NCBI RefSeq assembly: GCF_035083965.1
Contig: NC_089723.1
Coordinates: 39,253,193-39,317,192, forward strand
Origin: Branchiostoma lanceolatum
Taxonomy: Eukaryota; Chordata; Leptocardii; Amphioxiformes; Branchiostomatidae
Reading direction: 5' to 3'
Length of the DNA: 64,000 bases
Below, one piece after another: positions 1 to 10,491 of this stretch. The position numbers and the translations under genes are program-made. The first letter of the stretch is position 1; each line of letters starts with the position of its first letter. The notes under the pieces were generated by a model. That model had not been told where the DNA came from. It ran no database searches and worked only from the letters and a program-made list of their open reading frames with translations.

Positions 1-624
1 ATCACAATGAAGTTTGGCTTTTAACAAAAATTTAAAAATCGTGATTTTTCTAGACAATAACGTTAACAGACAAGTAAAGACACGAGAATATATAAATGTA
101 CTATATAAACGATTTGTCAAAGTATGAGTTACTGGAAAATCAAATATGGGAATAAAACTGAATATAAGGGAGCAGAAACTAAAATGCTGATCCCAATAAA
201 GTTTGGCTTTTTAAAGATTTAAAGATCACCATATTTTCGGATATATCAAAAAACTGTTCAATCCTGGAATGAGGTACGAATCGACCCATTTCCTGCAGCA
301 GAATTGTTCTGAACATTGATTTGTTGTCAACTGAATAATTAATGTAACGCCCGCTAACATTGGCTGGCGAATGAATGTGGGGTTTAATCTTTTTCTGCAG
401 TTCAGTTGTTATCCGCCAGGAGCGCATGTGTCAATATCGTGGCATTGTAATCTTTGTTTTTGCAGTGTTCGGCTTAGTTTTACCAACGGAGCTGACGTAA
501 TTGCTATCGATAGCAATATTATATCATGTATCTATAAGAAAAGATACCATATGTGTAGAATAATCTTTTTTAAGATTAAACATTTAATTTATACTCTTTA
601 ATGCGTTCGCTTCCCCCAACACAT
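1..624. other. intergenic, no gene seen
   Basis: AT-rich sequence with only short ORFs that lack coding character, splice structure or recognisable motifs. I see nothing else I can support here. Confidence 0.6.
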
Positions 625-697
625 GTCACCGTAGTGTAGTGGTTATCACGTGCGCCTCACACGCGCAAGGTCCCCGGTTCGATCCCGGGCGGTGACA
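625..697 (+). tRNA. tRNA-Val (anticodon CAC)
   Basis: A 73-nt tRNA without intron. The acceptor stem pairs GTCACCG (625-631) with CGGTGAC (690-696), and A697 is the discriminator base. The anticodon stem TGCGC/GCGCA encloses the loop CTCACAC with anticodon CAC at 658-660. The T arm carries the B-box GGTTCGATCCC, and the A-box region TAGTGTAGTGG is typical of eukaryotic valine tRNAs. CCA is not encoded, as expected for a eukaryote. A T5 run (702-706) follows as a Pol III terminator. Confidence 0.95.
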
Positions 698-2210
698 AGA
701 CTTTTTCGTCAATTGTACCTTTTAGGTGTTTTGCAGTTTCTTAAAGAGTATTTATCTATATCCGAGGTTTTATATATATAACCTCCTTGCTATAATACGG
801 GCTTCACATTTTGTTGGTCAGTGATAGACTCTCGGAGTGAATGAATGGACGACAAACCTATTGTATAGTGTATCCTCTTACACTAGTACATATTGTATGA
901 TTTATTCCGAAGTTAGTATTGTGTGAGGTAATGACTGTAAGTGCAGCAAGACAGATTTGGTCCATATTTGCTCAATAAACCAATTGCGAAGTACAGGTCA
1001 TGGTGATAAAACAGAAGTGATATAAGTGAGTAGATATGAGAACGTGAAATCTTTATACTACAGCTAACGTTACAATGGCTAATGCACATATATCTTCCTT
1101 CGTGGTGCGTGCATTCGTGATTGGTCATACTTCTTCTAGGTTCACAGCTAAGGGCGCTCAACACTTTGAACAAAAAGAAACACTTCAGCCCTCTTTTGCT
1201 GTTTGGCCAATACATATTCTAAAGCCGTAAAGGTGTCAGATGATCGCTAATCTGTATGTACTGTAGCATTGTAATCTTTGTCTTACGTTGATGAAGGTTA
1301 GACATCCAGGTAGTAAGATACGCCAAAAATAGTTAGTCAAGCAACTGGACATTTTTTAATTTTTTTTTATTTCTTAATTTTTTTTTTCAAACAGTCATGA
1401 TTGTTTCAAACATTTTATCCAGTTGCTTGAGTAACTGTTTTTGTCTTACTTTATTGCCTCTCAGCCACAATACACATCTCTTTGATCAAATCAAAGAGCT
1501 TGTTTTAGCATTAGGTAGACATAAAAAGTATGAATCATTGCTATTTGGCCAATTTCTACGATTTTTTCATCGACCTGTGAAGCCTGGTAGAGGCTACTAT
1601 TCATGAACCATTAGGAATTCGAAGGTCTGGTACCTACTCTTTAAGCCGCACCAGGTTAGGATCGGGTGGTTTTTTTGACGTCTTTTTTTTAGGTTTTTGT
1701 CGGGCTCTCTATTTCAGGTTTTCTTTTTGTCCGCCAGCTAGAGAAAGCTCGACAAAAACGCCAAGACAGACGTCGAAAAAACAGTCGGAGCGTAACCTCT
1801 GCTTAGCCTTGGAGGGTATCTGGTACTATGGTGGAGGCAACTTGCTTCAAACGAAACCATTTTGATAGCTTAAACCTTTACGGCAAGGGATATTACTAAT
1901 ATTCTTTACCGTAGAAAAATAACATCATGACATCAAGGCATCCGACAGGAAGCTCCCATTACGTTTCACAGTCGCCAACAGAAAGGCCCAGTGGGATAAT
2001 TATCCAATCAATTAGGCAGATCCATTCGTGGGTGAGCGCCAATTAACACCCGATTGATGCCCACGAAAATGGCACCATGGCATCTCATTGTCAGAACGCA
2101 CCGTTTCATTATCACTTGTTTTTATATGAAAACAAGAGCCGCGAAAACACATCACAACGCACACATATGTCAGAGCGCATGGAAACAGACACTGGCACAA
2201 AGAACGTCAT
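698..2210. other. intergenic, repeat remnants
   Basis: No gene is supported. At about 1640-1812 a degenerate foldback is visible: a T-rich GACGTC-containing left arm faces GACGTCGAAAAAA on the right, and it ends in AACCTCTGCTTAG. That end resembles the ends of the foldback family described at 4089, 7575 and 8162. Confidence 0.5.
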
Positions 2211-2530
2211 TCTACTCTCTAGCCGGACGTCTCGGGCATACTGGTGAGCATCGGTAGAGCCTCCTCCCGACTGTACGGTTGTGTATCTTCTTCCGGAGAA
2301 GGGTAGAGTGGAGTAGAGTCTTCGGTTTGGTAGAAGTTCTTCTCCAGTTTAAACCGCTCGGTTCTTCTTCAGCCGACTGCCTCATATTTAGATTTGTGGA
2401 GTCACACTGACAGTTGCTGAGAGACATTGATACAAAGAACAACAAGTCAACATCCTAGTCGGACTTGTGCATCGTTAGAGCCTCTCCACGGCTTCGCGGT
2501 TGTGTATCCTCCAGGAAAAGTCGCATTTCT
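2210..2530 (+). repeat. diverged direct repeat before the forkhead ATG
   Basis: The segment around 2215-2300 (CTAGCCGGAC, then GTAGAGCCTC, then GGTTGTGTATC) recurs about 237 bp downstream around 2452-2525 (CTAGTCGGAC, GTTAGAGCCTC, GGTTGTGTATC). The second copy runs to within about 30 bp of the forkhead start codon, so the duplication probably includes 5' UTR or core promoter. Confidence 0.55.
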
Positions 2531-2556
2531 TGTCGGGAGTGTGTGAGGTGAACATC

Positions 2557-5397
2557 ATGGCCCTACCGAACTCTTGGACCACGCCGCTAACCTTCCACGG
2601 CACGCGCGACGACTCCTGCTCGGGGCCGGGAGCGGGCAGCGCCGAGAGCGTCGCGTCTCTGTCGCCGCCGTCCGAGTCAAACTCCGACGACCCCGCCGAG
2701 ACGCCGGACAGCACCACGTCAGACGCGTCTTCCAATTCCTCTGAGGAGAAAGGAGAGGTGAGGGTCTTATGAGTATATTTCCGAAGTTTCGTTTAGTTCA
2801 ACTCAAGTTTTCTACAGATGTTGGCAAGTAAGATGAGCTATGTGCTTGGATCGGCGAACTCATTTTGCTTATTTCGGAGAGGTGGACCAAGCGTATTAGA
2901 TATGGTAGATCGACGCAAGAGCTTGATCGACGCGCGTTTTGGGCCACATAATGTTTCAAATCTGAGCTAATTCTAATAGCTCAAGTGATCCACGTACACG
3001 ATATTAACCAGTACCCTTCTACAAGGTTTTCACTCGGTTAACAGCTGAACTATTGGAGCAATGAAGTTGATAGAACCTCTTGATCAGATAGTTCCCCGGT
3101 TCTACAATCACACGCAACAAAAATTATTCCAAGCCAAACCAAAAAAATGGAGTCCGGATTCATTTTCCAATAGTTTCTCTAATCAAGGGGGTTATAGGGA
3201 GATTACCACCTTGCTCTAATCTGTAGAAACATGCCCGACTTTGATTTACGAGATATTAATCCAGATAATCTAACGAACGTATATAAGATTGTTTTCTATC
3301 ATTCCAGGTACTAGTACTAGTAATCAGACTCCGTGGATGTGTATTGAGATGTGTACTGTGCGTGTTTTGACTGCACCTTTGTTCGACATTTTACGATGTG
3401 TATTGTGATGTTTGTTCAAATCTGTAAAAACAAAGCAAAAATACTCACCTTGGCTATTCAATTGAAAGGTTTGAACTAATAGTCGTGACTAAGCACAGTT
3501 ATCCCATGGACTGACGTTTTATTATGATTTTCAATACAAACATCTATCAAAAATAATCTCCAAGTAAATGCCTTACTTTGTTCAAGGAGGTTTCAATCTG
3601 ATTGAAACCTCCTTGCCGCAGTTGTTAGGCAAATTATGAAGTTCACTTTTCTGACTTCTTATCAACACGAAGGTTGCATAATTTAGATTTGAAAACCGCG
3701 TCAAGCCCAGAAGAATAATTCATGATATCAAGGTCCCATGTTCTTCTCTGTCTAAAGCCTTTCAAATATCTTATTTTTCGCAGGACGCCGACGCGAAACC
3801 GCCCTATTCGTACATCGCTCTGATCGTGATGGCGTTACGCAGTTCGCCGCTAGGGGCGCTGCCGCTGACGGGCATCTATGAGTTCATCGAGCGGACGTTC
3901 CCGTACTTTCAGCGGAACAGGCGGAGGTGGCAGAACTCCATCCGGCACAACCTCTCTCTCAACGACTGCTTCGTCAAGGTTTGTTTACCGTTTGTTTGTT
4001 TGCTTGTTTGTTTGTTTGTTTGTTTGAGCCTTTGTTTTTCATTGAGGTCTTGAAAAAAGACGTAAGGGTCTGAAAAAATATAACAGACTAATCTCCAAGC
4101 AGATCTAACGGTTGCAAAGACCGTATCCAACTGGCAAAGGGAGTTTTTATTGCAACCGGTTGCACAAACTTCCTCTGCCAGCTGGATACGGTCTTTGCAA
4201 CCGTTAGATCTGCTTGGAGATTAATAACAGACCCCCATCCCGCTTGTGAGAATTTATGTGCCCTGGTGTAGATGGCCTCCTTTACTCCTCTGACAAAGCA
4301 AGGAGGTGAAAAATTGTAAGCCTGCTTGTTGGACAAGGTAATCACGCCCAGTATCCAGGATATTGCGTGTCCAGTGATGTGAGACCTTGAACGTTCATGG
4401 CAATCATGCTAAATTACCTGTCTCCCCCCCGTGCAGGTGCCTCGGTCCTGCGAGCAGCCGGGGAAGGGCGGTTTGTGGGCGCTGCATCCCGACTGCGGCA
4501 ACATGTTCGCCAAGGGGAGCTACTTACGGCGGACCGCACGGTTCAGGTAGGTTATAATTATGAGTCTCTCTACAACATTTGTAGAGAATAGTATATTGCT
4601 TCATAGAGAATTTGTTCCGTTTGTAGTACATGTACGAGTAAAACCTGTATCAGGACACTTGCCAGATATTGTAGTGTTGTCCGTCATTCGTCGAAAACTT
4701 CGCGTGGGTTGGTTTGTGCCACATGTCAGTAGGCCAGGAAACAAAAAAAAGCTGCTTCCCTAGGCCTAAAGTTAACTTACGTACTAGTAATAGCAGGGCC
4801 ACCTGAAATTATATACATACAGCATTGTAATTCAGGGTGGGCAACGCTTGCCTTTCATTCGTTTGTCAATTTTTTCCTTTTGTTTCATCGCCATACAGGA
4901 GCTCCAAAACAGAGGAATCGCAGGACGGCCGTGCTCTGTACTCGCTCATGCATCCAATGTTCAGGGCGGGCCCATACGGCCCCGTGGGTAGTAAGGGAGC
5001 CCCAGAGGTTCGACCCGTTCGCTACACGGACATTCCCAGCGCAACGAGGGCGGAAGAACCGACATCTGCTCCCAGAAGAACACCACCTACAGTACCCCAA
5101 AACAACACCGCCCTCCCATACAGTCCCAGCTTGATCCCAGGGTCCTGTACACGAAGCTATGGGAACGAGATGGTATCCCCATCCTCCCGTCCCGTATCGT
5201 CATCTGCTGGCGGCAGTGCAACCCTGTCGCCGCCAGGGGTCGCTCCTTACCGCCCGGTGTCGGGACCGTTCCCGGGAGTCATGCCGCCTCTGGTGCCGGT
5301 GTCGCCCCCCGCGAGACTACCGTCCCCCTACCTGCCGGGATACCCCTACTGTTACGGGTACCCCTTCCTGGTGCCGCTACCGTCCCTCCGACAGTGA
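2557..5397 (+). CDS. forkhead (FOX) transcription factor, FoxAB/FoxB-like, 4 exons
   Basis: Sequence-specific nuclear DNA-binding protein. Exons 2557-2757, 3784-3978, 4437-4546 and 4899-5397 join with consistent phase (0, 0, 2) to give 334 aa. The ATG at 2557 (AACATCATGG) begins an acidic Ser/Pro-rich N-terminus. The forkhead domain spans about residues 72-169: KPPYSYIAL, then helix 3 [15 protein letters not shown] with the base-contacting N118, R121 and H122, then [11 protein letters not shown] in wing 1. The C-terminus is Pro/Tyr-rich ([14 protein letters not shown]) and ends LPSLRQ, with no EH1 motif that I can see. The phrases [10 protein letters not shown] and [10 protein letters not shown] recall FoxB and the FoxAB class of invertebrate deuterostomes, but the domain is divergent ([18 protein letters not shown]). 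The family is certain; the class is not. Confidence 0.9.
3583..3615. repeat. perfect 33-bp palindrome in forkhead intron 1
   Basis: Sixteen-base arms (CAAGGAGGTTTCAATC and its exact complement) around a single T. It lies about 170 bp upstream of exon 2. It may be a minimal foldback remnant or a transcribed hairpin; function unknown. Confidence 0.8.
4089..4223. mobile_element. foldback element, 48-bp near-identical arms
   Basis: Sits in forkhead intron 2. The left arm begins TAATCTCCAAGCAGATC and the right arm ends in its complement; about 47 of 48 arm positions pair. The 9-bp direct repeat ATAACAGAC flanks it (4080-4088 and 4224-4232), the expected target duplication. There is no ORF, so it is non-autonomous. 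The inner arm (AAGACCGTATCCAAC) is shared with the element at 19149, so both belong to one subfamily. Confidence 0.85.
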
Positions 5398-5820
5398 TGA
5401 AAAGAAGTGAACTAACGCTTGACAGGTTGATAGAACATACAGTCAAACCTGCCCAAGAAGACCATTCAGAGGACTGATAAAATCAGGTCTATGTAGACAG
5501 GTTATGGGCTTGGTAATTTGTCGGTGGGGTTGAGTCAGCCAAGGATTGGAGTTACTCATCTTACACATCCAGCTGAGTTGTAGATGTCCAGCTAACTCAT
5601 CTGGCACACATTATTGACAATGACAATGAACTTTATTGCATATTCATGCCCAACATGGGCTAAATGCATTAGGTAACACGAAGTAAAAGAAAAGGAACAT
5701 TGTGCTATATTCCATCTAAATCTACAGAGTCTCTTCTCTCTTCTTGAAACATTTGTATACAAATTCACATCGTTTTTCAATCATATCGTAGTTTCTAGAA
5801 GACATAAAGCCTATTTGGTC
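5398..5820. mobile_element. forkhead downstream region with inverted MITE end fragment
   Basis: Positions about 5438-5512 (ACAGTCAAACCTGCCCAAG and onward) are the reverse complement of the 3' end of the MITE seen complete at 22192-22384. The rest is non-coding, probably forkhead 3' UTR and intergenic. Confidence 0.55.
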
Positions 5821-6130
5821 AATTTCTACTTCTGTACATGTATTCTCCCAACAGCCAGATACGGGGATGTAACTTACATAGTAACTATTGAAATAATTAG
5901 GCAGCTAAACAATATGTAAATACTGTATATGTAGTTTAAAGTTTGTACTTCTTTCCTTAGTCAGTTTTATCTGGCCAATTTCTACTACATTTAATGAGGT
6001 AATATTCACCCAACAGCCAGATACATTGATGTAACTTACGGTCATTATTGAAATAACTTAGGCAGCTAAACAATATGTAAATACTGTATATGTAGTTTAT
6101 AGTTTGTACTTCTTTCCTTAGTCAGTTTTT
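5814..6130. repeat. tandem duplication, about 162-bp period, two copies
   Basis: ACAGCCAGATAC at 5851 recurs at 6013, followed in both copies by GGCAGCTAAACAATATG, AATACTGTATATGTAGTTTA and CTTCTTTCCTTAGTCAG. Non-coding. Confidence 0.75.
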
Positions 6131-6691
6131 CGATTTATCAGGTGTGAAAATGATGCATTTGCAAATTTAGATGCTTTTTAGTGTTCGTTTTGTATGAAAT
6201 ATTCCGGAATTCTGACCTTGGATGATATATGTGAATAGGGTTAAATGATGCACGTGTATGCGGGTGTGAGTGAGCTATTTTCATTCCCACAATTAACAAA
6301 CTTTGGACCGAATCCAAACAAATGTACTTCTGATACCGTTGTGTAAATATAGTCACCACATGTGCAGTGAAGATTGGACAATAAACGGGTGCAATCGACC
6401 TGGAGTAAACATGTGATAGCAGTTGTATATACAATCCTGTTTGTTTTGTCACACAATCATGGAAAATGGCGCGCTTTATAAGAAAGGCACTGTTTTATGT
6501 AGTTACTGAGAGAGAGAAAAAAATATACCGTTTTGAAAAGCAGCCACAAGTAAAAAAGCACATATGTTTTGCTGTTTCGAATCAATTCCATCCATTATTA
6601 GGCCTGGAAAGCGAGGTTTGCTCTTCTTCTCGTGTCACAGCGAGGCTTGTAGCTTATCATAACTTCATGAAGTGAACCTAGGAATTGTGCA

Positions 6692-6949
6692 ATATCCAAG
6701 CAGATGTAAGGACCCGGACCCTCCGCGGCGCTTTACGCCTGTTTCTCAACATTCCTCTCCACCTACCGTTGAGAAATACAATTATACTTGTACTAGAAAA
6801 TTGTTCTAAATGTTGCAAAAATTGGCGCACAACGTCGAGAATGAGCCGGATCCTTAGGGCTAACCCTTTGTAATAGCACTCGGCTGTACTTTTTTACAGC
6901 CAAATGAATAAATACATCATATCAAATCCTTACATCTGCTTGGAGATTA
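6692..6949. mobile_element. foldback element, long-loop member
   Basis: The left end ATATCCAAGCAGATGTAAGG and the right end CCTTACATCTGCTTGGAGAT are inverted copies of the shared CTCCAAGCAGA terminus. The interior is about 215 bp without coding signal. A clear target duplication is not visible. Confidence 0.65.
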
Positions 6950-7287
6950 GCAGTTGTGTAGGTAAAACGTGCATATCGTGACACAACGCTTTGGACTTGC
7001 GCTACAAATCCATGCAGGGCTCATCATTCCCCTTCAAAGGTTGGGCTACCCTGTGCGGCGTTTTGAACCCCTCACACAAAATGGGAAAGAGATGCCTTGA
7101 GCCTTCCACGTGAATAATCAGTTGGAGCAGATACGGTTTGACACACAGACTACAACGCCCCAAGCAGACATGCATTAAGGTCATTAAGGACTCCGCATGA
7201 CACATGTCCGAACCACCTGTCAGAACAGACCATCAGTCAGGCGTTCTACCGAAGGAGTGGCAAGGTCATACAACTATACAAGGGATG

Positions 7288-7510
7288 TCCCTGTAGCTCA
7301 ACTGGTAGCGGCTTCGCAGTTGAGCCTCCTAGCCTGATTCCAATTAGTTGGATCCGGGAGACCCCGGATCTAATCCCGGGAAGGGTATCCTTGTCGGAGC
7401 TGCACCGTCTTTCGGAAGAGACGAAAAATGGGGGTCCCGTGTTCGAGGAGGTGCCTCAAGTGCGTTAAAACAGCCTCGTTACTAACATGGGTACCAACTG
7501 GCTGAAAAAA
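7288..7510 (+). repeat. tRNA-derived SINE
   Basis: The head is tRNA-like: TCCCTGTAGCTCAACTGGTA gives the A-box, and GGATCTAATCCCGGGA lies at the B-box position after an enlarged, non-canonical middle. A non-tRNA body follows. The cloverleaf is broken, so this is a Pol III retroposon head and not a working tRNA. Confidence 0.6.
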
Positions 7511-7574
7511 TACAACCTGGTGAATATACGGTTGCACCGTCACTACGATCATCCCAGAATAGGAGGCCGATCTA

Positions 7575-7707
7575 CTCTCCAAGCAGAGGTTGGTGGAGAA
7601 GATTGTGACCTTCTTATCATATGCCCCGTTTTCTGTCGGCTCTCTTCCCCAACCGACTGGACGTATGATAAGGTCACAATCTTCTCCACCAACCTCTGCT
7701 TGGAGAG
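7575..7707. mobile_element. foldback element
   Basis: CTCTCCAAGCAGAGGTTGG at the left and its exact complement at the right. Thirty-six bases pair perfectly, then the arms continue after a 3-base insertion. Same terminal family as 4089, 8162 and 19149. Confidence 0.8.
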
Positions 7708-7826
7708 AAGGTCACATAGGCTCCATTAGCCTCTACAAGGTTCCAGGGGTGGTTGAAAAGACTAGAAATTGGCCAAATAGACAGATAACAGGCCAGAGCC
7801 GGCCTGTTGCAAAATCGTCGCTCCCT

Positions 7827-8161
7827 GTCAAACCTGTACAAGTGAATACCTCTACATAAGGACCACTTGTCCATTGATATACAGTCAAACCTGTACAAGT
7901 GACCACCTTTACATAAGGACCACCTGGCCATTTATATACAGTGAGTCAAACCAGTACAAGTGCCCACCTCTACATAAGGACCACCTTGCCATTGATATAC
8001 AGTCAAACCTGTACAAGTGACCACCTCTACATAAGGACCACCTTGCCATTGATATACAGTCAAACCTGTACAAGTGAACACCTCTACATAAGGACCACCT
8101 GGCCATTGATATACGGTCAAACCTGTACAAGTGACCACCTCTACATAAGGACCACTTGGCT
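7827..8161 (+). repeat. 57-bp tandem satellite made from a MITE end
   Basis: Six units start at 7827, 7884, 7945, 8002, 8059 and 8116 (one interval is 61). Each begins GTCAAACCTG(T)ACAAGTG and runs through ACCTCTACATAAGGACCACC. The unit is the 5' end of the MITE at 22192 (ACAGTTAAACCTGTACAAATG and onward). The body and 3' end of the MITE resume at about 8285-8405. Several overlapping short ORFs here are repeat translations. Confidence 0.85.
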
Positions 8162-8278
8162 TATTCTCCAAGCAGAGGCTTCGATCGAGAGGGGTAGTTT
8201 TGTCCGGGATTTCTAACGTGACGTTAGAAATCCCGGACAAAACTACCCCTCTCGATCGAAGCCTCTGCTTGGAGAATA
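8162..8278. mobile_element. perfect 117-bp palindromic foldback element
   Basis: Two 58-bp arms are exact reverse complements around a single G at 8220. The ends are TATTCTCCAAGCAGAGG. The flanks CACTTGGCT (8153-8161) and CACTTAGCT (8279-8287) match at 8 of 9 bases and look like a target duplication. It is inserted at the junction between the 57-bp satellite and the remaining MITE body, so it is younger than both. Confidence 0.9.
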
Positions 8279-8405
8279 CACTTAGCTAATCTGACCACTT
8301 TTTCGTGGTCCTGTCTCACTGGTCCTGTCTGTAGTGACCACCTGTTCACATAGACCAGGTAGTATCGGTCCCCTGAGTGGTCTTCTTGGGCAGATTTGAT
8401 TGTAG
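8279..8405 (+). mobile_element. 3' part of MITE (TACAGTCAAACCTG family)
   Basis: Contains TCTGACCACTTTTT, GTCCTGTCTGTAGTGACCA and the terminal GGTCTTCTTGGGCAG, which match the 3' two thirds of the element at 22192-22384. Confidence 0.7.
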
Positions 8406-8759
8406 TTGATTTTAAGAAATTTTATGCTAGTGGTTTATGTCGTGCGTATAATCATTGGCATTACGCTGTGGAATGTTTTAGAATAAAGACATTGGTATGT
8501 GAAAAGGACAACGCCTTTTGAGATCCTTTCAAAACGCTACGATAGCCGAAATGTAAGCTTTTGTCTTTAGCAGTGAGTCAGCCACCAGTCCATGCGTTAA
8601 CTGTCTGCATTCCTCGTGCCTTTACCGTGCACGTCATTGTTAGGCCTTCTCGGTAAGATGACGACATCCAGGTAAGGTGAGCTTTTCTCAGGTGAGGTTT
8701 CCCGCCAAGCCGTCAATCATGCCGTCATCACGCCCCCTTCGAACCCTCAAAGGTTCATG

Positions 8760-8830
8760 ACCCCGGTTTGGCGCGCCGCTATTGGTCGGGGGCTTGTGAT
8801 AACAACTCCTTATACGGAGTTTGGCGCGAA
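8760..8830 (+). promoter_or_regulatory. two E2F-type sites and an inverted CCAAT box upstream of CDKN1
   Basis: TTTGGCGC occurs at 8767-8774 and 8820-8827, each a full match to the E2F/DP consensus TTTSGCGC. ATTGG (inverted CCAAT) lies between them at 8781-8785. They lie 240-300 bp upstream of the ATG at 9066. E2F control of a CDK inhibitor is inference from motif and position. Confidence 0.6.
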
Positions 8831-9065
8831 TTGTGACGTGTGCGGGATTGATGACTGGGTGGACAAGGCATGGCTTGCCCGTGCACATGTACGCAGTACG
8901 CTACAAATGGGCGCCGAAGAAGGAAGTGAGAACGTACAACGCAGAACTTTCGTGTCCTGTACGACAACTTCTGGAGGGAAACTTCACCTACTGCCGAGGC
9001 CAAACACACGTAGTTGTGTTCCAACAACCTGTGCTGTAGAATCTGCTATTTCTACGCACAACGCC

Positions 9066-9356
9066 ATGGGGAAAATCACGCTGAAAAGACCGTCCACGTT
9101 GGGGATCGCGGGCGGCCCGGTCTACGGGAAGGGGCGAGCCTCCGCCCGCCGACAGCTCTTCGGGCCCGTCGACCACGACCAACTCCGCTCGGACTGGCGG
9201 AGAGAGATCACCCGGCTCGTGGAAGAGAAGGGGCGCGAGTGGAACTTCGACTTCGGCAGAGAGACACCTCTGGAGGGGGCCTACACCTGGGAAAAGGTGG
9301 ACGGGTTGGAGGAGAGATGTAGCCGGGCGGCGAGTAGCACCTGTCAGGTAAACTGA
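9066..9356 (+). CDS. CDKN1: CDKN1 (p21/p27/p57-type) CDK inhibitor, N-terminal exon
   Basis: Cyclin-dependent kinase inhibitor domain (CDI). The chosen start has a good context (CGCCATGG), and the domain begins about 30 residues later. RRQLFGPVDHDQL contains the cyclin-docking RxLFG motif, and the CDK-contacting part reads EWNFDFGRETPLEGAYTWEKV, so every landmark of the CDI domain is present. The frame stays open upstream to 8757, but that stretch looks non-coding. The frame reaches a stop at 9354-9356 (96 aa). However, CAG|GTAAAC at 9345-9353 is a plausible splice donor, so this may be exon 1 with the C-terminal exon further away. I could not find a second exon before 16 kb. Confidence 0.85.
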   Translation: MGKITLKRPSTLGIAGGPVYGKGRASARRQLFGPVDHDQLRSDWRREITRLVEEKGREWNFDFGRETPLEGAYTWEKVDGLEERCSRAASSTCQVN

Positions 9357-10333
9357 GAAACGGTCTGACTCACTTCCTGAATGTCTAACGGACTTCCTGG
9401 TACTACGTGACTTCCTGGTAAACGTGGAGTCGACACAAGGTGCGGCGCGCCAAGAGGAAAACTGATTCCTGAGACGGTGAACCTTAAGACTTGGGCTATC
9501 GCGTCTTTAGCTGTCGGTAGAGACTCGGTACTGTCTTACATGCACACCTGAGTTTTTAGACCGCTCGAGCGAAGGTTGACACGTGCGTTCAGGTATTGTC
9601 AAGACTGGGTCGAGATTCTTCCAGACATCCGTCCAGACCTTCCGAGGACATATTGTGACTTTTCCTTGCTGCTGCGCTTCCAAGATTTTCGTGAAGAGAG
9701 ACTTGGACTCTAAACAGACTATTTGAAACCTAGTGGACTGCAGTACTGCCGCATGTGAGTCGAGTGAGTCACATATCAAGCCCCGGGGCCACTAAAAACT
9801 GTGTCAGAAAGTACGGGACGGACAGGTTCTGATAGACACGTCTGCCAGTCTATGTACATTTATGTAGGTGAGCATTTCGTACGGACATGTCTTTAATATG
9901 AAAGGTCCTCATTTTGAGATTATATATGTGAATCCTCAGGTATTTTCACATATCACAAAGCAGCTAGCTGAAATGTTGTAACTTATTATGATTCATGAAA
10001 GCGTGTGTCATGCCTTTGCATTGGTGTCAAATGTTTATTATAGATGAATGTATGTCTAAGATATTTATAAGAAGAATTAAAGTTTAAGATGACGTGTTTT
10101 GTAACCAACCTTGGAGGTTACGTCATTGCGACGATGTTTTCTTGTGAGAAAGGTCTGAGGGGCGGGGCACAGTCTTTTGTTCAGCGGGAGAAAAACATCG
10201 CTGTTTACCGGATCGGGGCCAAGGTTTACTGTGCGCGTGTGCTACTTTCTCACCTCAGTCACGTCGGACAGTGACCTTTGACCAAACGTGTCACGTTTCA
10301 TTGTTCGTGCGTGTTACGGAACTCGTAAACATG
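9357..10333. other. CDKN1 downstream/intronic sequence
   Basis: No further exon recognised. Three ACTTCCTG (ETS-core) motifs cluster at about 9371-9418. The rest is non-coding. Confidence 0.4.
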
Positions 10334-10491
10334 ACTAATCTCCAAGCAGATGTAAGGAGGTAAAGCCGTAACTTTTCTCAATGTCCCGTTTACGTCTAAG
10401 GCATAACGCATTGCCAAACTTATTATCGGGCAGAAATGTAAGCTTGAGAAACGTTACGATTTTACCTGTCTGCATTTGCTTGGGGATTAGT
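10334..10491. mobile_element. foldback element, eroded
   Basis: The left end ACTAATCTCCAAGCAGATG faces the right end TTTGCTTGGGGATTAGT. Arms have diverged more than in the other members. The flanks GTAAACATGA and GTAAACCGTGA suggest a decayed target duplication. Confidence 0.6.

Noticed and set aside
7288..7380. Second tRNA gene
   Set aside because: A- and B-box-like segments are present, but the arms do not form a cloverleaf and a SINE body follows.
7827..8161. CRISPR-like direct repeats
   Set aside because: Units are contiguous without unique spacers, and the genome is eukaryotic.
7674..8240. Repetitive proteins on both strands (SQTCTSDHLYIRTT type)
   Set aside because: The open frames arise because the 57-bp unit is a multiple of three; the DNA is MITE-derived, with no start context or homology.
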